DNA from: Chimaeribacter arupi
GTDB taxonomy: Bacteria > Pseudomonadota > Gammaproteobacteria > Enterobacterales > Enterobacteriaceae
Assembly: GCF_002858805.1 (NCBI RefSeq)
Contig: NZ_PJZI01000005.1
Location: 62,001-126,000 of the forward strand
Direction: 5' to 3'
DNA: 64,000 nucleotides
In this document: positions 28,183 to 36,581 of the stretch, piece after piece
Layout of the letters: every line of letters starts with the position of its first letter
Position numbering within the stretch: position 1 is the stretch's first letter
Translations under genes and position numbers: made by a program
Notes under the pieces: model-generated
What the model was told of the DNA's origin: nothing
The model's database searches: none
The model's input: the letters and a program-made list of their open reading frames with translations, nothing else

Positions 28183-29286
28183 ATGGATCTGCACACAGCT
28201 GCGTCAGCCGACATCTCTCTTTCTGACTCCTACCAGGCTGAGAGTCATTATACGCTCTCCCCTCAGGTCGTGACGCCGGTATTTATCGGCTGCTTTGCCC
28301 ACAAAGAGGCAAATAGCGGCATGACCCTGACCCGCGTGACCGATTTACAAGATTTCTCGCGCCAGTTTTTAGGTGGCAACAGCAATGACCTGCTTCAGGC
28401 AGACATCCGTGACCTGCCGGTGATGGTCTCCGTGAAAGGGTATGAGCAGAGCATTAACTTCATCCTGAACCCGTACAGCCTGTTTATCCAGCAGGCGATC
28501 ATGAACTGGCAGGACAGCAGCCTGAGCCTGAACTACAGCGAAGATGAGCTGCTGGGCATGGCTGCCGAGGCAGATGCCGCACTGCCGGCTAATGCGGGCT
28601 TTATGGCCGAAATGCTGGAGCAGGTGAGCAATGCCTTTCTGACCAGCTACTACGCCGTGCGCCACTATTTCGAAAATGGCGGCACCCCGTGTTACCTGCT
28701 CTCTGTGGGCAACCCGGAGCAGGTGGATATTCATGCCGTGACGGAGATGATTGCCTATCAGCCGGAAATCGACCTGACCTGTTCGCTGCTGGACGCGGCT
28801 TACGTTCCGGCGTTGCAGGCGGCATTGCCGGTGCAGGCACCGTTGTTCGAAGTGAACCAGACCCAGCACGGCCAGGCGACCCACGCGCAAAGCAAAGATG
28901 AGATCTGCCTGTTTGACCCGCGTGATGAGCGCAGCGTAGCACTGTTTATGCTGACCGACGGTGAAAATGACCCGGTGCCGCTGACCCTGGCAGAACTGCG
29001 CGCCCAGCAACCGGCGCTGGCCGAGCAGGTACGCAGCCGCCTGAGCGCCGTGTCACTCCCGGTATTGTTGCCGCTGGCCGCTGCGCAAATCGGCAGTTAC
29101 TGCCAGCTGGCCAATGCCCAGGGCAGCCGCGCCGGGCTGGTCATGAAAGAGATGCCGCTCTCCGGCATCCGCGCCCTGTTTGACCAGCACGGCCTGCCAC
29201 TGACCATCGCCACCCCTGCTGACGATCTGACTCGCCTGATGGCCGCCGTCCAGCCGCAGGCATCACTCAGCCATTGCGCGGCCTGA
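28183..29286 (+). CDS. lone contractile-tail-sheath-like protein, C-terminal part absent
   Basis: 367 residues with a strong ribosome site (GAGGAA). The N-terminal half follows the pattern of phage/pyocin/Afp-type sheath proteins: 'TPVFIGCFAHKEANSGMTLT' then 'VTDLQDFSRQFLGG', a variable insert, and 'SYYAVRHYFENGGTPCYLLS' with 'VG'. Later 'LPVLLPLAAAQIGSYCQLAN' and 'AQGSRAGL' resemble the sheath 'PPSGAxAGxYARxDxxRGVW' region. The C-terminal domain that normally forms the interlocking strands ('VWGARTL...WRYVxVRR') is not present. No tube, baseplate, ClpV or tape-measure gene is near. Codon use is normal for the window, and it ends at its own terminator. Not certain; a structural comparison would decide. 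Confidence 0.5.
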   Translation: MDLHTAASADISLSDSYQAESHYTLSPQVVTPVFIGCFAHKEANSGMTLTRVTDLQDFSRQFLGGNSNDLLQADIRDLPVMVSVKGYEQSINFILNPYSLFIQQAIMNWQDSSLSLNYSEDELLGMAAEADAALPANAGFMAEMLEQVSNAFLTSYYAVRHYFENGGTPCYLLSVGNPEQVDIHAVTEMIAYQPEIDLTCSLLDAAYVPALQAALPVQAPLFEVNQTQHGQATHAQSKDEICLFDPRDERSVALFMLTDGENDPVPLTLAELRAQQPALAEQVRSRLSAVSLPVLLPLAAAQIGSYCQLANAQGSRAGLVMKEMPLSGIRALFDQHGLPLTIATPADDLTRLMAAVQPQASLSHCAA

Positions 29287-29332
29287 GCCTGAACACCGCC
29301 CGACAATAGCCATAATGTTGTTATTGGCATCC

Positions 29333-29369
29333 GCCCGCCGCCGGGCTTTATTCCCGCGGCGGGCTTTTT
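29333..29369 (+). terminator. rho-independent terminator of the sheath-like gene
   Basis: GC-rich stem GCCCGCCGC / GCGGCGGGC, followed by TTTTTATTTT, 47 bases past the stop. Confidence 0.8.
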
Positions 29370-30104
29370 ATTTTCAACTATCCGACTATTACGTAACCAA
29401 TTCGTAACAAAAAACTTGAGAACTTAAAACAGAGAGCAGAGAATACCGCGCGTTGTCTTTTCCCGTGGGGGATTTCCCCAGGATAAGGCGGGTTATCAGG
29501 CCGGATAACCACTATTTTTCCGGCAACCAGAATGATCTCTCCCGTTATCTCTTCGGTAACGACCAGATAAAGGGCGGTGCGGCCTGCGCGTTACGTTACC
29601 GGCACCCCCTGTTGCACGCCCTCGCGCGCCCTGAATGGGCGACAGGCCGCACGGGAGACCTTCAGCGCCCCACTGCCGGGCGCTGGGATGCAGGCACGTT
29701 TCCCCGATACACAGCGAAATATCGCCGCGACGTTCCCCTCATTTTTCTGGTTGCCGCCCGGCGACAGCGGTAAAAAGCAGCATAAATTCTGCACAGACAC
29801 CCACTTAAGCCGCCATTTTGCTGAATACCGGCTAATGTTTTAAGCAGGGCAACGGAATAACGGCACCCAGACTGCCGTCATCGACGCCCGCTGCCGGGAG
29901 ACTTTTGGTCAACCGGTTTCGTGGTTTCTGTTGCGGTTTGCGCTGATTCCAGCTTGTCGCCGGCAACGAACCGGGCACCTGCCTTGACGCCCCCTGGGGA
30001 ATCAAGGACAGGCGCGGGGAGGAACGGCCGGAGGGTTCCGGCCGTTTGCAAGAGTTATCTAACAGGTAACTCGATGATACAAAGACACTTTTAAGGTTAA
30101 TATT
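29370..30104. other. long intergenic region upstream of gcd
   Basis: About 735 bases. The first half is AT-rich, the middle GC-rich without a convincing ORF. Close to gcd are two perfect stem-loops: AACGGCCGGA/TCCGGCCGTT (30023-30046) and GAGTTA/TAACTC (30052-30072), the latter 33 bases before the ATG. Confidence 0.5.
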
Positions 30105-32498
30105 ATGCAAAGTAAAGCTTCGCTATCACGTACCCTCGTGATACTTACGGCTTTGTTCGCCGCGTTGAGCGGATTGTACTTTTTGATAGGTGGGATATGG
30201 CTGGCCACGATTGGTGGCTCTCTTTATTACATTGTTGCCGGTGTGGTTATGCTGGCAATGGCCTGGCTGCTCTATCGCCGTAAGGCCTCAGCCCTGATGC
30301 TGTATGCCGTGTTCCTGCTCGGCACACTCATCTGGTCGATCTGGGAAGTCGGTACTGACTTCTGGGCACTGACGCCGCGCCTTGACGTGGTGTTCTTCTT
30401 CGGCGTGTGGCTGGTGCTGCCGGTCATCTACCGCTACCTGACGGCCAAAAACGGCACGGCCCGCGGTGCATTAAGCGCCGTGCTGGTTGTCACCGTGCTG
30501 GCACTGGCCTGGTCGGTGTTTAACGACCCGCAGGAGATCAACGGTACGCTGGACACCGCAAACCAACCGGCCCCGGCTGCTGAGCAAAACAGCTCCGGTA
30601 TCCCGGCAGGTGACTGGCCGGCGTATGGCCGTACCCAGGGCGGTACCCGTTACTCCCCGCTGAAACAGATCAACGACAAAAACGTCGGTGAGCTGGAAGA
30701 AGCCTGGACGTTCCGTACCGGCGACATGAAAGGCCCTAACGACCCAGGTGAAATCACAGACGAAGTGACGCCGATCAAAATCCGCGACACGCTCTACCTG
30801 TGTACGCCGCACCAGAAGCTGATTGCCCTGGATGCTGCGTCCGGTAAGCTGAAATGGCAGTTTGATCCGCAGCTGAAAACCAACCCGACCTTCCAGCACG
30901 TGACCTGCCGTGGTGTGTCTTACCACGAGGCCCCGGCGGCTGCCCAGACGGCAACCGCAAGCGCTGCACCGGCCCTGTGTGCCCGCCGCATTCTGCTGCC
31001 GGTGAACGACGGCCGCCTGTTCGCGCTGGATGCCCAGACCGGTGATCGTTGCCCGGAATTCGGTAACAACGGCGAGCTGAACCTGCAAGCCAACATGCCG
31101 TACGCGACCCCAGGTGCTTACGAGCCGACCTCTCCGCCGGTAGTGACCGACCATGTGATCGTGATGGCCGGGGCAGTGACCGACAACTACTCCACCAAAC
31201 TGCCGTCTGGTGTGATCCGCGGCTTTGACGTGAACAGCGGCAAACTGCTGTGGGCCTTCGATACCGGCGCGGCCGATCCGAATGTCATCCCGGAAGGTGA
31301 GCAGCACTATACGCCGAACTCCCCGAACTCCTGGGCACCGGCAGCCTACGATGAGAAACTGGATCTGGTCTACCTGCCGATTGGCGTCGCGACCCCGGAC
31401 ATCTGGGGCGGTAACCGTTCCAAAGAGATGGAGCGTTTCGCAAGCGGTATGCTGGCGCTGAACGCCTCGACCGGTAAACTGGCCTGGTTCTACCAGACTG
31501 TGCACCATGACCTGTGGGACATGGACGTGCCGGCTCAGCCAACCCTGGCTGACATCACCAAAGATGGGCAGACGGTTCCGGCCATCTACGTGCCGACCAA
31601 AACCGGTAACATCTTTGTGCTGGACCGCCGTAACGGCAAACCTGTCGTCCCAGCTCCGGAAAAACCGGTTCCGCAGGGCGCAGCAGAAGGTGACTGGACG
31701 TCCCCGACCCAGCCGTTCTCTGACCTGACTTTCCGTCCGTCCAAAGACCTGAGCGGTAAAGACATGTGGGGCGCCACGATGTATGACCAGCTGGTCTGCC
31801 GCGTGATCTTCCACCGCCTGCGTTATGAAGGCATCTTCACCCCGCCGTCTGAGCAGGGCACCCTGGTATTCCCAGGTAACCTGGGCATGTTCGAGTGGGG
31901 CGGTATCTCCGTGGATACTGACCGTCAGGTGGCGATTGCCAACCCGATGGCGCTGCCGTTCGTTTCCCGCCTGATCCCGCGTGGCCCGAACAACCCGTCT
32001 GAGCCGCCGGAAGGCGCAGGCGGCACCGGGTCTGAAGTTGGTATTCAGCCGCAGTACGGCGTGCCGTTCGGCGTGACCCTGAACCCGTTCCTTTCTCCGT
32101 TTGGCCTGCCGTGCAAACAACCGGCCTGGGGTTACATCTCCGCGGTGGATCTGAAAACTCATCAGATCGTCTGGAAGAAACGTGTGGGTACCGTCTATGA
32201 CAACACCCCGCTGCCGCTGCCGTTCAAAATGGGTATGCCGATGCTGGGCGGCCCGGTTTCTACCGCCGGTAACGTCTTCTTCATGGCCGCGACCGCAGAC
32301 AACTTCCTGCGTGCGTTCAACATGAGCACCGGTGAAAAACTGTGGCAGGCACGCCTGCCGGCCGGTGGCCAGGCCACCCCGATGACGTATGAAGTCAATG
32401 GCAAGCAATACGTAGTGATTGCTGCCGGTGGCCACGGTTCGTTCGGCACCAAGCTGGGCGACTACGTTGTCGCTTACGCCCTGCCGGACAACAAATAA
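30105..32498 (+). CDS. gcd: membrane-bound PQQ-dependent glucose dehydrogenase
   Basis: 797 residues, the expected length. Oxidises glucose to gluconolactone in the periplasm and passes electrons to ubiquinone. The first 150 residues hold five membrane spans; the periplasmic eight-bladed PQQ propeller starts at 'DWPAYGRTQGGTRYSPLKQI' and includes 'LYLCTPHQKLIALDAASGKL', 'TPGAYEPTSPPVV' and 'GHGSFGTKLGDYVVAYALP'. Codon choice is noticeably more biased (CTG, GGT, CGT, AAA) than in neighbours, suggesting strong expression. No pqq biosynthesis genes lie in the window, so cofactor supply must come from elsewhere. Own terminator. Confidence 0.96.
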   Translation: MQSKASLSRTLVILTALFAALSGLYFLIGGIWLATIGGSLYYIVAGVVMLAMAWLLYRRKASALMLYAVFLLGTLIWSIWEVGTDFWALTPRLDVVFFFGVWLVLPVIYRYLTAKNGTARGALSAVLVVTVLALAWSVFNDPQEINGTLDTANQPAPAAEQNSSGIPAGDWPAYGRTQGGTRYSPLKQINDKNVGELEEAWTFRTGDMKGPNDPGEITDEVTPIKIRDTLYLCTPHQKLIALDAASGKLKWQFDPQLKTNPTFQHVTCRGVSYHEAPAAAQTATASAAPALCARRILLPVNDGRLFALDAQTGDRCPEFGNNGELNLQANMPYATPGAYEPTSPPVVTDHVIVMAGAVTDNYSTKLPSGVIRGFDVNSGKLLWAFDTGAADPNVIPEGEQHYTPNSPNSWAPAAYDEKLDLVYLPIGVATPDIWGGNRSKEMERFASGMLALNASTGKLAWFYQTVHHDLWDMDVPAQPTLADITKDGQTVPAIYVPTKTGNIFVLDRRNGKPVVPAPEKPVPQGAAEGDWTSPTQPFSDLTFRPSKDLSGKDMWGATMYDQLVCRVIFHRLRYEGIFTPPSEQGTLVFPGNLGMFEWGGISVDTDRQVAIANPMALPFVSRLIPRGPNNPSEPPEGAGGTGSEVGIQPQYGVPFGVTLNPFLSPFGLPCKQPAWGYISAVDLKTHQIVWKKRVGTVYDNTPLPLPFKMGMPMLGGPVSTAGNVFFMAATADNFLRAFNMSTGEKLWQARLPAGGQATPMTYEVNGKQYVVIAAGGHGSFGTKLGDYVVAYALPDNK

Positions 32499-32516
32499 CC
32501 GATCCTTGTATCAGCC

Positions 32517-32544
32517 AAAAGCCCCGCATTGCGGGGCTTTTTTT
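32517..32544 (+). terminator. rho-independent terminator of gcd
   Basis: AAAA, stem GCCCCGC / GCGGGGC with loop ATT, then a seven-T run. Confidence 0.9.
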
Positions 32545-32650
32545 ATGCCTCTGCTTTTGCACTGACACCACGGAGGCGGGAGTAACCCCCCTAAGGAAAC
32601 GGAATAGAGAGTGGTGGTAGAGGATGGAATCACTTCACCGGAGAATCGCT

Positions 32651-32914
32651 ATGCCGCGGCGTCCCGCATTTATACGGCATTGGCAGGAACTGGAAGGGCA
32701 AGATGATGGGCACTATCCCGGCAGTGAGGAATGGCCCGGGATTGGCGCGCCGTCAGGGCGGGCACTGGGATTAACGCGGCTGGGCATCCACCATGAGCGG
32801 CTATTGCCGGGGCGGCGTACCTCTTATCCTCATGCTGAACAGCATGAAGAGGAATTTGCGTATCCCCCGCCGCAGGTTTTCGGCCCGCATCCAGGGAAAC
32901 CAGACAAGCGCTGA
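32651..32914 (+). pseudogene. truncated cupin-domain protein
   Basis: From ATG 32651 the frame reads MPRRPAFIRHWQELEG..., then 'RALGLTRLGIHHERLLPGRR' and 'TSYPHAEQHEEEF', which is the well-conserved first half of a 150-160-residue cupin protein. In intact relatives 'EEEF' is followed by 'xYVLEGxPDVWxDG' and the rest of the barrel. Here it breaks off into 'AYPPPQVFGPHPGKPDKR' and a stop, so more than half of the barrel, including the second metal-binding motif, is missing. No trace of the remaining part was seen downstream. Most likely an internal deletion. Confidence 0.65.
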
Positions 32915-32931
32915 CCTGAAACTCAGCACAT

Positions 32932-32958
32932 AAAAAAGCCGCTTAACGCGGCTTTTTT
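32932..32958 (+). terminator. rho-independent terminator after the truncated cupin
   Basis: AAAAAA, stem GCCGC / GCGGC with loop TTAAC, then TTTTTT. Confidence 0.8.
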
Positions 32959-33382
32959 ATTGGCAGAAAAACAGTTAGCAGGCTGGTGTTCTGCCGCAGA
33001 GGAGAGCGAATCCGCTCTGACTCTGAAAGCGTTCAAAATGCGAACACAGGTTGCAAGTCCCGCGTGAAGTTTACAAGATAATTGCGTGAGTGTCATGCGG
33101 ACAATTACGCCAATTTTCAAAAAGCTGGGTGTGTTTTTACAGAAAAAGTAACGCATATCAAGGTATATGCTGATTTCTTAAAAGCAGGCTAAAAAGCATT
33201 TCTTCTTGTAGCACGTCGTTGTTATCTTCTCGCCGGGCCTGTTCCACTGGTTTAGCAGCCGGGCACCGTGCTCAGGGAGCAGTGTTGTCCACCTCCGCGA
33301 CGCAGGCTGCAAGTCCTGCTTGTGTCGGCATCGGTTTCACGGTGGGCCAATGGCGACGCGCGGTCTTTGCGGAGATCGCAGC
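32959..33382. other. intergenic region
   Basis: About 420 bases. Two stretches resemble each other loosely (TTGCAAGTCCCGCGTG near 33050 and CTGCAAGTCCTGCTTG near 33308), otherwise nothing recognised. Confidence 0.4.
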
Positions 33383-33508
33383 ATGAAAAAATGCATTATC
33401 ATTCCGATAATGCTTTTTCTTGCCCTGGTAACGCAACAGCCTGAGGGGGAGGGAGGGAACATCTACTCCGCCATGACCACTCAGCATGTTGTTAATCAGA
33501 ACAGGTAA
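33383..33508 (+). CDS. possible 41-residue secreted or membrane peptide
   Basis: From ATG 33383, with GGAG 9 bases upstream, the frame begins MKKCIIIPIMLFLALV, a short basic-hydrophobic signal-like segment, then a polar stretch rich in Q, G, E. A hairpin ACCGCC/GGCGGT (33519-33540) followed by TCTCTTTT lies just past the stop and could be its terminator. I do not recognise it. The start, hydrophobic core and terminator together make it plausible. Confidence 0.4.
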   Translation: MKKCIIIPIMLFLALVTQQPEGEGGNIYSAMTTQHVVNQNR

Positions 33509-33518
33509 AGCTTAAGAA

Positions 33519-33547
33519 ACCGCCGCCTGTATGGGGCGGTCTCTTTT
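33519..33547 (+). terminator. possible terminator of the small peptide gene
   Basis: Stem ACCGCC / GGCGGT with a 10-base loop, followed by CTCTTTTA. Confidence 0.5.
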
Positions 33548-33668
33548 AGCGTCTGGTGGGCGAAAGCACACGGAAGGGCGAGTCATACAGGCCAACGACA
33601 TACGCCAGGCGGCGGCTGACAGATAACCCAGCGTTACATCCTTATATGAGTTCCATCATACATTCTTC

Positions 33669-33929
33669 TTAACATGATCTGCCCGGCAATCCGGAAAAAC
33701 CAATAATGTGTCCTGGATTGTTTTGAAGCGTAATAGCCCAATTACCAACACCGTGCTTTTGCCAGTGTTCCAGCCATCTGGCGATTGCTGCGCGGGCATA
33801 GTGAATATCAGGATAAGGGCCTGCCGGATTAAATTGATTTGTCTGCGGATCACCATAAATTCTGAAAAGATCATCAGTATCGGCAAAAGAAACGGGGCGT
33901 AGTAACCTCATTTGTGAGCTTAATACCAT
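33669..33929 (-). pseudogene. N-terminal fragment of a GNAT acetyltransferase
   Basis: From ATG 33929 the frame reads MVLSSQMRLLRPVSFADTDD and then 'LFRIYGDPQTNQFNPAGPYP', 'AIARWLEHWQKHGVGNWAIT' and 'GHIIGFSGL', the first 80 residues of a RimJ-like acetyltransferase. It stops before the acetyl-CoA-binding loop (R/Q-x-x-G-x-G/A), so it cannot be active. The frame is open further upstream to 34028 but without family-like sequence. The rest of the gene was not found downstream. Confidence 0.6.
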
Positions 33930-34138
33930 TGTATTTTCCCGAGGTATAAGTATGCCTGTATTTATACTTTGGATTCCGGCAGGAAGTAAAATTTTGCCCG
34001 CCTGTATAGTAATAACAACATCCTGCAATCACTTCGCAACGTGATTATTTCCGCCTGTGAGAATGGCCTTTTCAGAATACCCTGTGATTGATTGCATGAT
34101 AGGGTGGTGGGCTTACATCGCGTATTTAAGAGGACGGT

Positions 34139-34879
34139 ATGGGACGATTTACTGATAAACGCATATTAATTACCGGCGGCTCCAGCGGCATGGGGTTAGC
34201 AGGCGCATTGCGGATTATTCAGGAGGGCGGAAAGGTGGCCCTGACCGGGTTAAATGCGGATCGTCTGGCGGAGGCAAAAGCGCGGCTGCCGGCGGATTGT
34301 TTGATCTTATCTAATGACGCAGCTGATGAACACGCCGCAACGGCACTGGCAGAGGCCGTAAAAGGGTGGGGTCAGCTTGACGGCCTGTGGCTCAATGCCG
34401 GTTATGCGGAGGTTGGCGCGCCTGAAACAGTCACGGCAGACGCCTTTAACGCCATGATGAATGCGAATGTGCGGGGGCCGATGTTGCAACTGGCTGCGTT
34501 GTCACCACTGCTTAATCCCGGCGCTGCGGTATTAGTTACAGCATCCTCTTCGGTTTACGAGGGGGCACCCGCGACCAGCCTGTACGCCGCGACCAAAGGC
34601 GCAGTAGTGGCGATGGTGCGCAGCTGGGCGTCGGCATTGGCAGAGCGTAATATCCGGGCGAATGTGCTGGTGCCGGGGCCGATAGAGACAAACTTCCGTG
34701 ACTTTATGCCGGAAGCGGCACGCAGCCAGTTTGAGGAATTCGTGGTCAGCCAGGTGCCGCTGAAACGGGCAGGGCGCGCCGAGGAAGCCGCCGCCGTGGC
34801 GTTGTTCCTGTTGTCAGAGGATGCCTCATACGTTACCGGCAGCCAGTATGCGGTGGACGGCGGGTTGGTGCGTCAGTAA
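34139..34879 (+). CDS. short-chain dehydrogenase/reductase (SDR)
   Basis: 246 residues; GAGGACGG before ATG. Classical SDR: cofactor motif GGSSGMG (13-19), 'LWLNAGYAEVG' (NAG motif), 'VTASSSVYEG' with the catalytic Ser, and the YxxxK motif in 'LYAATKGAVVAMVRSWASAL', ending 'YVTGSQYAVDGGLVRQ'. Reduces or oxidises an alcohol/ketone with NAD(P)(H); substrate unknown. Single gene. Confidence 0.9.
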   Translation: MGRFTDKRILITGGSSGMGLAGALRIIQEGGKVALTGLNADRLAEAKARLPADCLILSNDAADEHAATALAEAVKGWGQLDGLWLNAGYAEVGAPETVTADAFNAMMNANVRGPMLQLAALSPLLNPGAAVLVTASSSVYEGAPATSLYAATKGAVVAMVRSWASALAERNIRANVLVPGPIETNFRDFMPEAARSQFEEFVVSQVPLKRAGRAEEAAAVALFLLSEDASYVTGSQYAVDGGLVRQ

Positions 34880-35055
34880 GGCAGTGTGTTCCGAAAGCCG
34901 GGGGCTTTACACGGGCGAGGGCAGACATGGCCCTGATACAATCCAGGGGCACCTTCAGCGTAGCCGGTGCGGCATGTCCGCGTTGGCTGTTCTTTAAAGC
35001 CATGGTTTAAAACACTTCTTTAAAAAACCTGTGTTTTAAAATGTCTTTAAACCGG

Positions 35056-35322
35056 CTATTGCCCAAACAGCCCCAGACCTTTACGGCGGATAATCGTGAG
35101 CATCCGCAGCGCGGCAACGTCAGGTTCTTTGCTGTCATGTTGCCAGTGTGCGGTGCCTTCAGTGCGTGAAGGGGTGATGAAAACCGGTTCGCGACGGCTG
35201 TGTGCTTTTTTGCTTTCCCGTGTTTGAGCTTCCGGTCTGCCTGCTATTGCGGCTTCAGGCACGGTGACTGATTCGTGGCCTGCCTGCGCCCGTTCATCGC
35301 GTCTTTTCCATCTGTTCATCAT
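35056..35322 (-). CDS. hypothetical basic protein
   Basis: 88 residues from ATG 35322, which has ACGGAG five bases upstream (the frame extends to 35367 without a site). Highly charged, rich in Arg, Glu and Ser, with a more ordered C-terminus 'DVAALRMLTIIRRKGLGLFG'. No family recognised. The ribosome site supports it; composition alone would not. Confidence 0.45.
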   Translation of the reverse strand: MMNRWKRRDERAQAGHESVTVPEAAIAGRPEAQTRESKKAHSRREPVFITPSRTEGTAHWQHDSKEPDVAALRMLTIIRRKGLGLFGQ

Positions 35323-35480
35323 GCTGACTCCGTCATCTGTTCTTCTGCTTTCTTTAAATAGTTCCAACCAAGGTAATTTTCAATCGTTTCTGTTTTTTGA
35401 CAGCCGTGATGTTTTATCCCCCGGCCTCAATAGCGGCTGAGGGCAGGGGATGACATCAGGAGGTGATTAACGGACGGCCA

Positions 35481-36581
35481 TCACTCTCCAGCGGCAGGCA
35501 GGAAGGGTTCGCCCAGGGTCAACATCAGCCGGTTGGCCCACGCAAAGAACGCGGTGGCCTGCACCAGATCGAGCAGTTCCAGCGTATCCAGACCCTGGTC
35601 GCGCAACGCCTGGATCTGTTGCCGGCCCGCCACCGGCGGCGTGGCAGAAAGGGCTGCGGCGAAAGTTATCTCCGCCTGCCAGCGCGGCGACTGGCCCCGG
35701 CTCAGGCTCTGGCCGGGTGCCACGTCCAGAAGTTGCTGAACCGCCTCCGGCTGCTTCGAGAGTTGCCCGGCCTTGCGCGCATGCACTGAGGCACAATAAA
35801 TGCAGCCATTGACCTTGCTGGCGACGGTGGCGGCCAGTTCCCGCTCCGCACGCGGCAGCCCGCCGGTGGTATAGAAAATCCCTTTGTCGGTCAGCGTCCG
35901 CTGCTCCAGCACCGGCTGGTTGCGGGCGAGCAGGCGGAAGTAGTCGGAGTCCGTATGGCCGAAGCGCGCCAGCGTTGCCTGTTCATCTTCATTGAACTGG
36001 GCCAGCGGTTTGGCCGCGATCCAGGGTGTCCAGCCCAGTGCCTGCTGGGTAAAGGCGACCGGGGCCGCTTTGCCGCTGTGGGTCAGCGGCTGGGTGTGCC
36101 ACTGGCCGGCCGTCGCCACTTGCCCTTGTGATTCACCCTGGCCGTTCAGCAGGCGTAAACCCTCTAACAGACGGCTCTGAAAGCTGACAAACGCCACCAG
36201 TTGTGACAACGTCACAATGCCTGCCGGTGTCCAGCCAGCCTGTTGCAATGCCTCCAGATGTGCCGGGGCGGCTGAAACCGGCTGGAAGGTAAGCCGCTCC
36301 GCCTGTTCAAGCGCCGTACCGAGGCGTTCGCCGGATGGAAGGCTTTTGCTCTGCTGCGCATAATGGTCAGCCAGCGCCGGGGCCTGATGCCAGGTTGCCA
36401 CCTGGGCGGCTATCACCAGGCGTTCATTCAGAGGGAAATCAGCGGAGCCTTCCCCAAACAGTGCCTGATAACTGCCCTGGGTTGCATGGGTCGCGGCATC
36501 CCGCTGTTGGCGCGCCGCCGCCAGGGCGGAGTCAGGGGCGATACCGGCCAGATCATTGAGTAAGTCATAAGGTTGTGTCAT
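35481..36581 (-). CDS. two-domain CMD/alkylhydroperoxidase-like protein (Avi_7169/Avi_7170 type)
   Basis: 366 residues. The N-terminal half (about 1-150, 'DLLNDLAGIAPDSALAAARQ', 'QALFGEGSADFPLNERLVIA') follows the CMD-domain protein family Avi_7170; the C-terminal half (about 190-360) follows the alkylhydroperoxidase-domain family Avi_7169 with 'GGLPRAERELAATVASKVNG' and the redox motif CIYCASVHARK (C-x-x-C-x-x-x-H). In some genomes these are separate genes, so this looks like a natural fusion. It overlaps the monooxygenase gene by four bases. Probably acts with it on the compound taken up by the ABC importer. Substrate unknown. Confidence 0.75.
   Translation of the reverse strand: MTQPYDLLNDLAGIAPDSALAAARQQRDAATHATQGSYQALFGEGSADFPLNERLVIAAQVATWHQAPALADHYAQQSKSLPSGERLGTALEQAERLTFQPVSAAPAHLEALQQAGWTPAGIVTLSQLVAFVSFQSRLLEGLRLLNGQGESQGQVATAGQWHTQPLTHSGKAAPVAFTQQALGWTPWIAAKPLAQFNEDEQATLARFGHTDSDYFRLLARNQPVLEQRTLTDKGIFYTTGGLPRAERELAATVASKVNGCIYCASVHARKAGQLSKQPEAVQQLLDVAPGQSLSRGQSPRWQAEITFAAALSATPPVAGRQQIQALRDQGLDTLELLDLVQATAFFAWANRLMLTLGEPFLPAAGE

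Noticed and set aside
29453-29773. Open frame of 106 codons upstream of gcd
   Set aside because: No start site support and Arg-rich random composition.
30471-32435. Long minus-strand open frame opposite gcd
   Set aside because: It lies wholly antisense to the highly biased gcd coding frame; the translation is Arg/His/Gln-rich with no recognisable domain. A typical shadow of GC-rich codon use.
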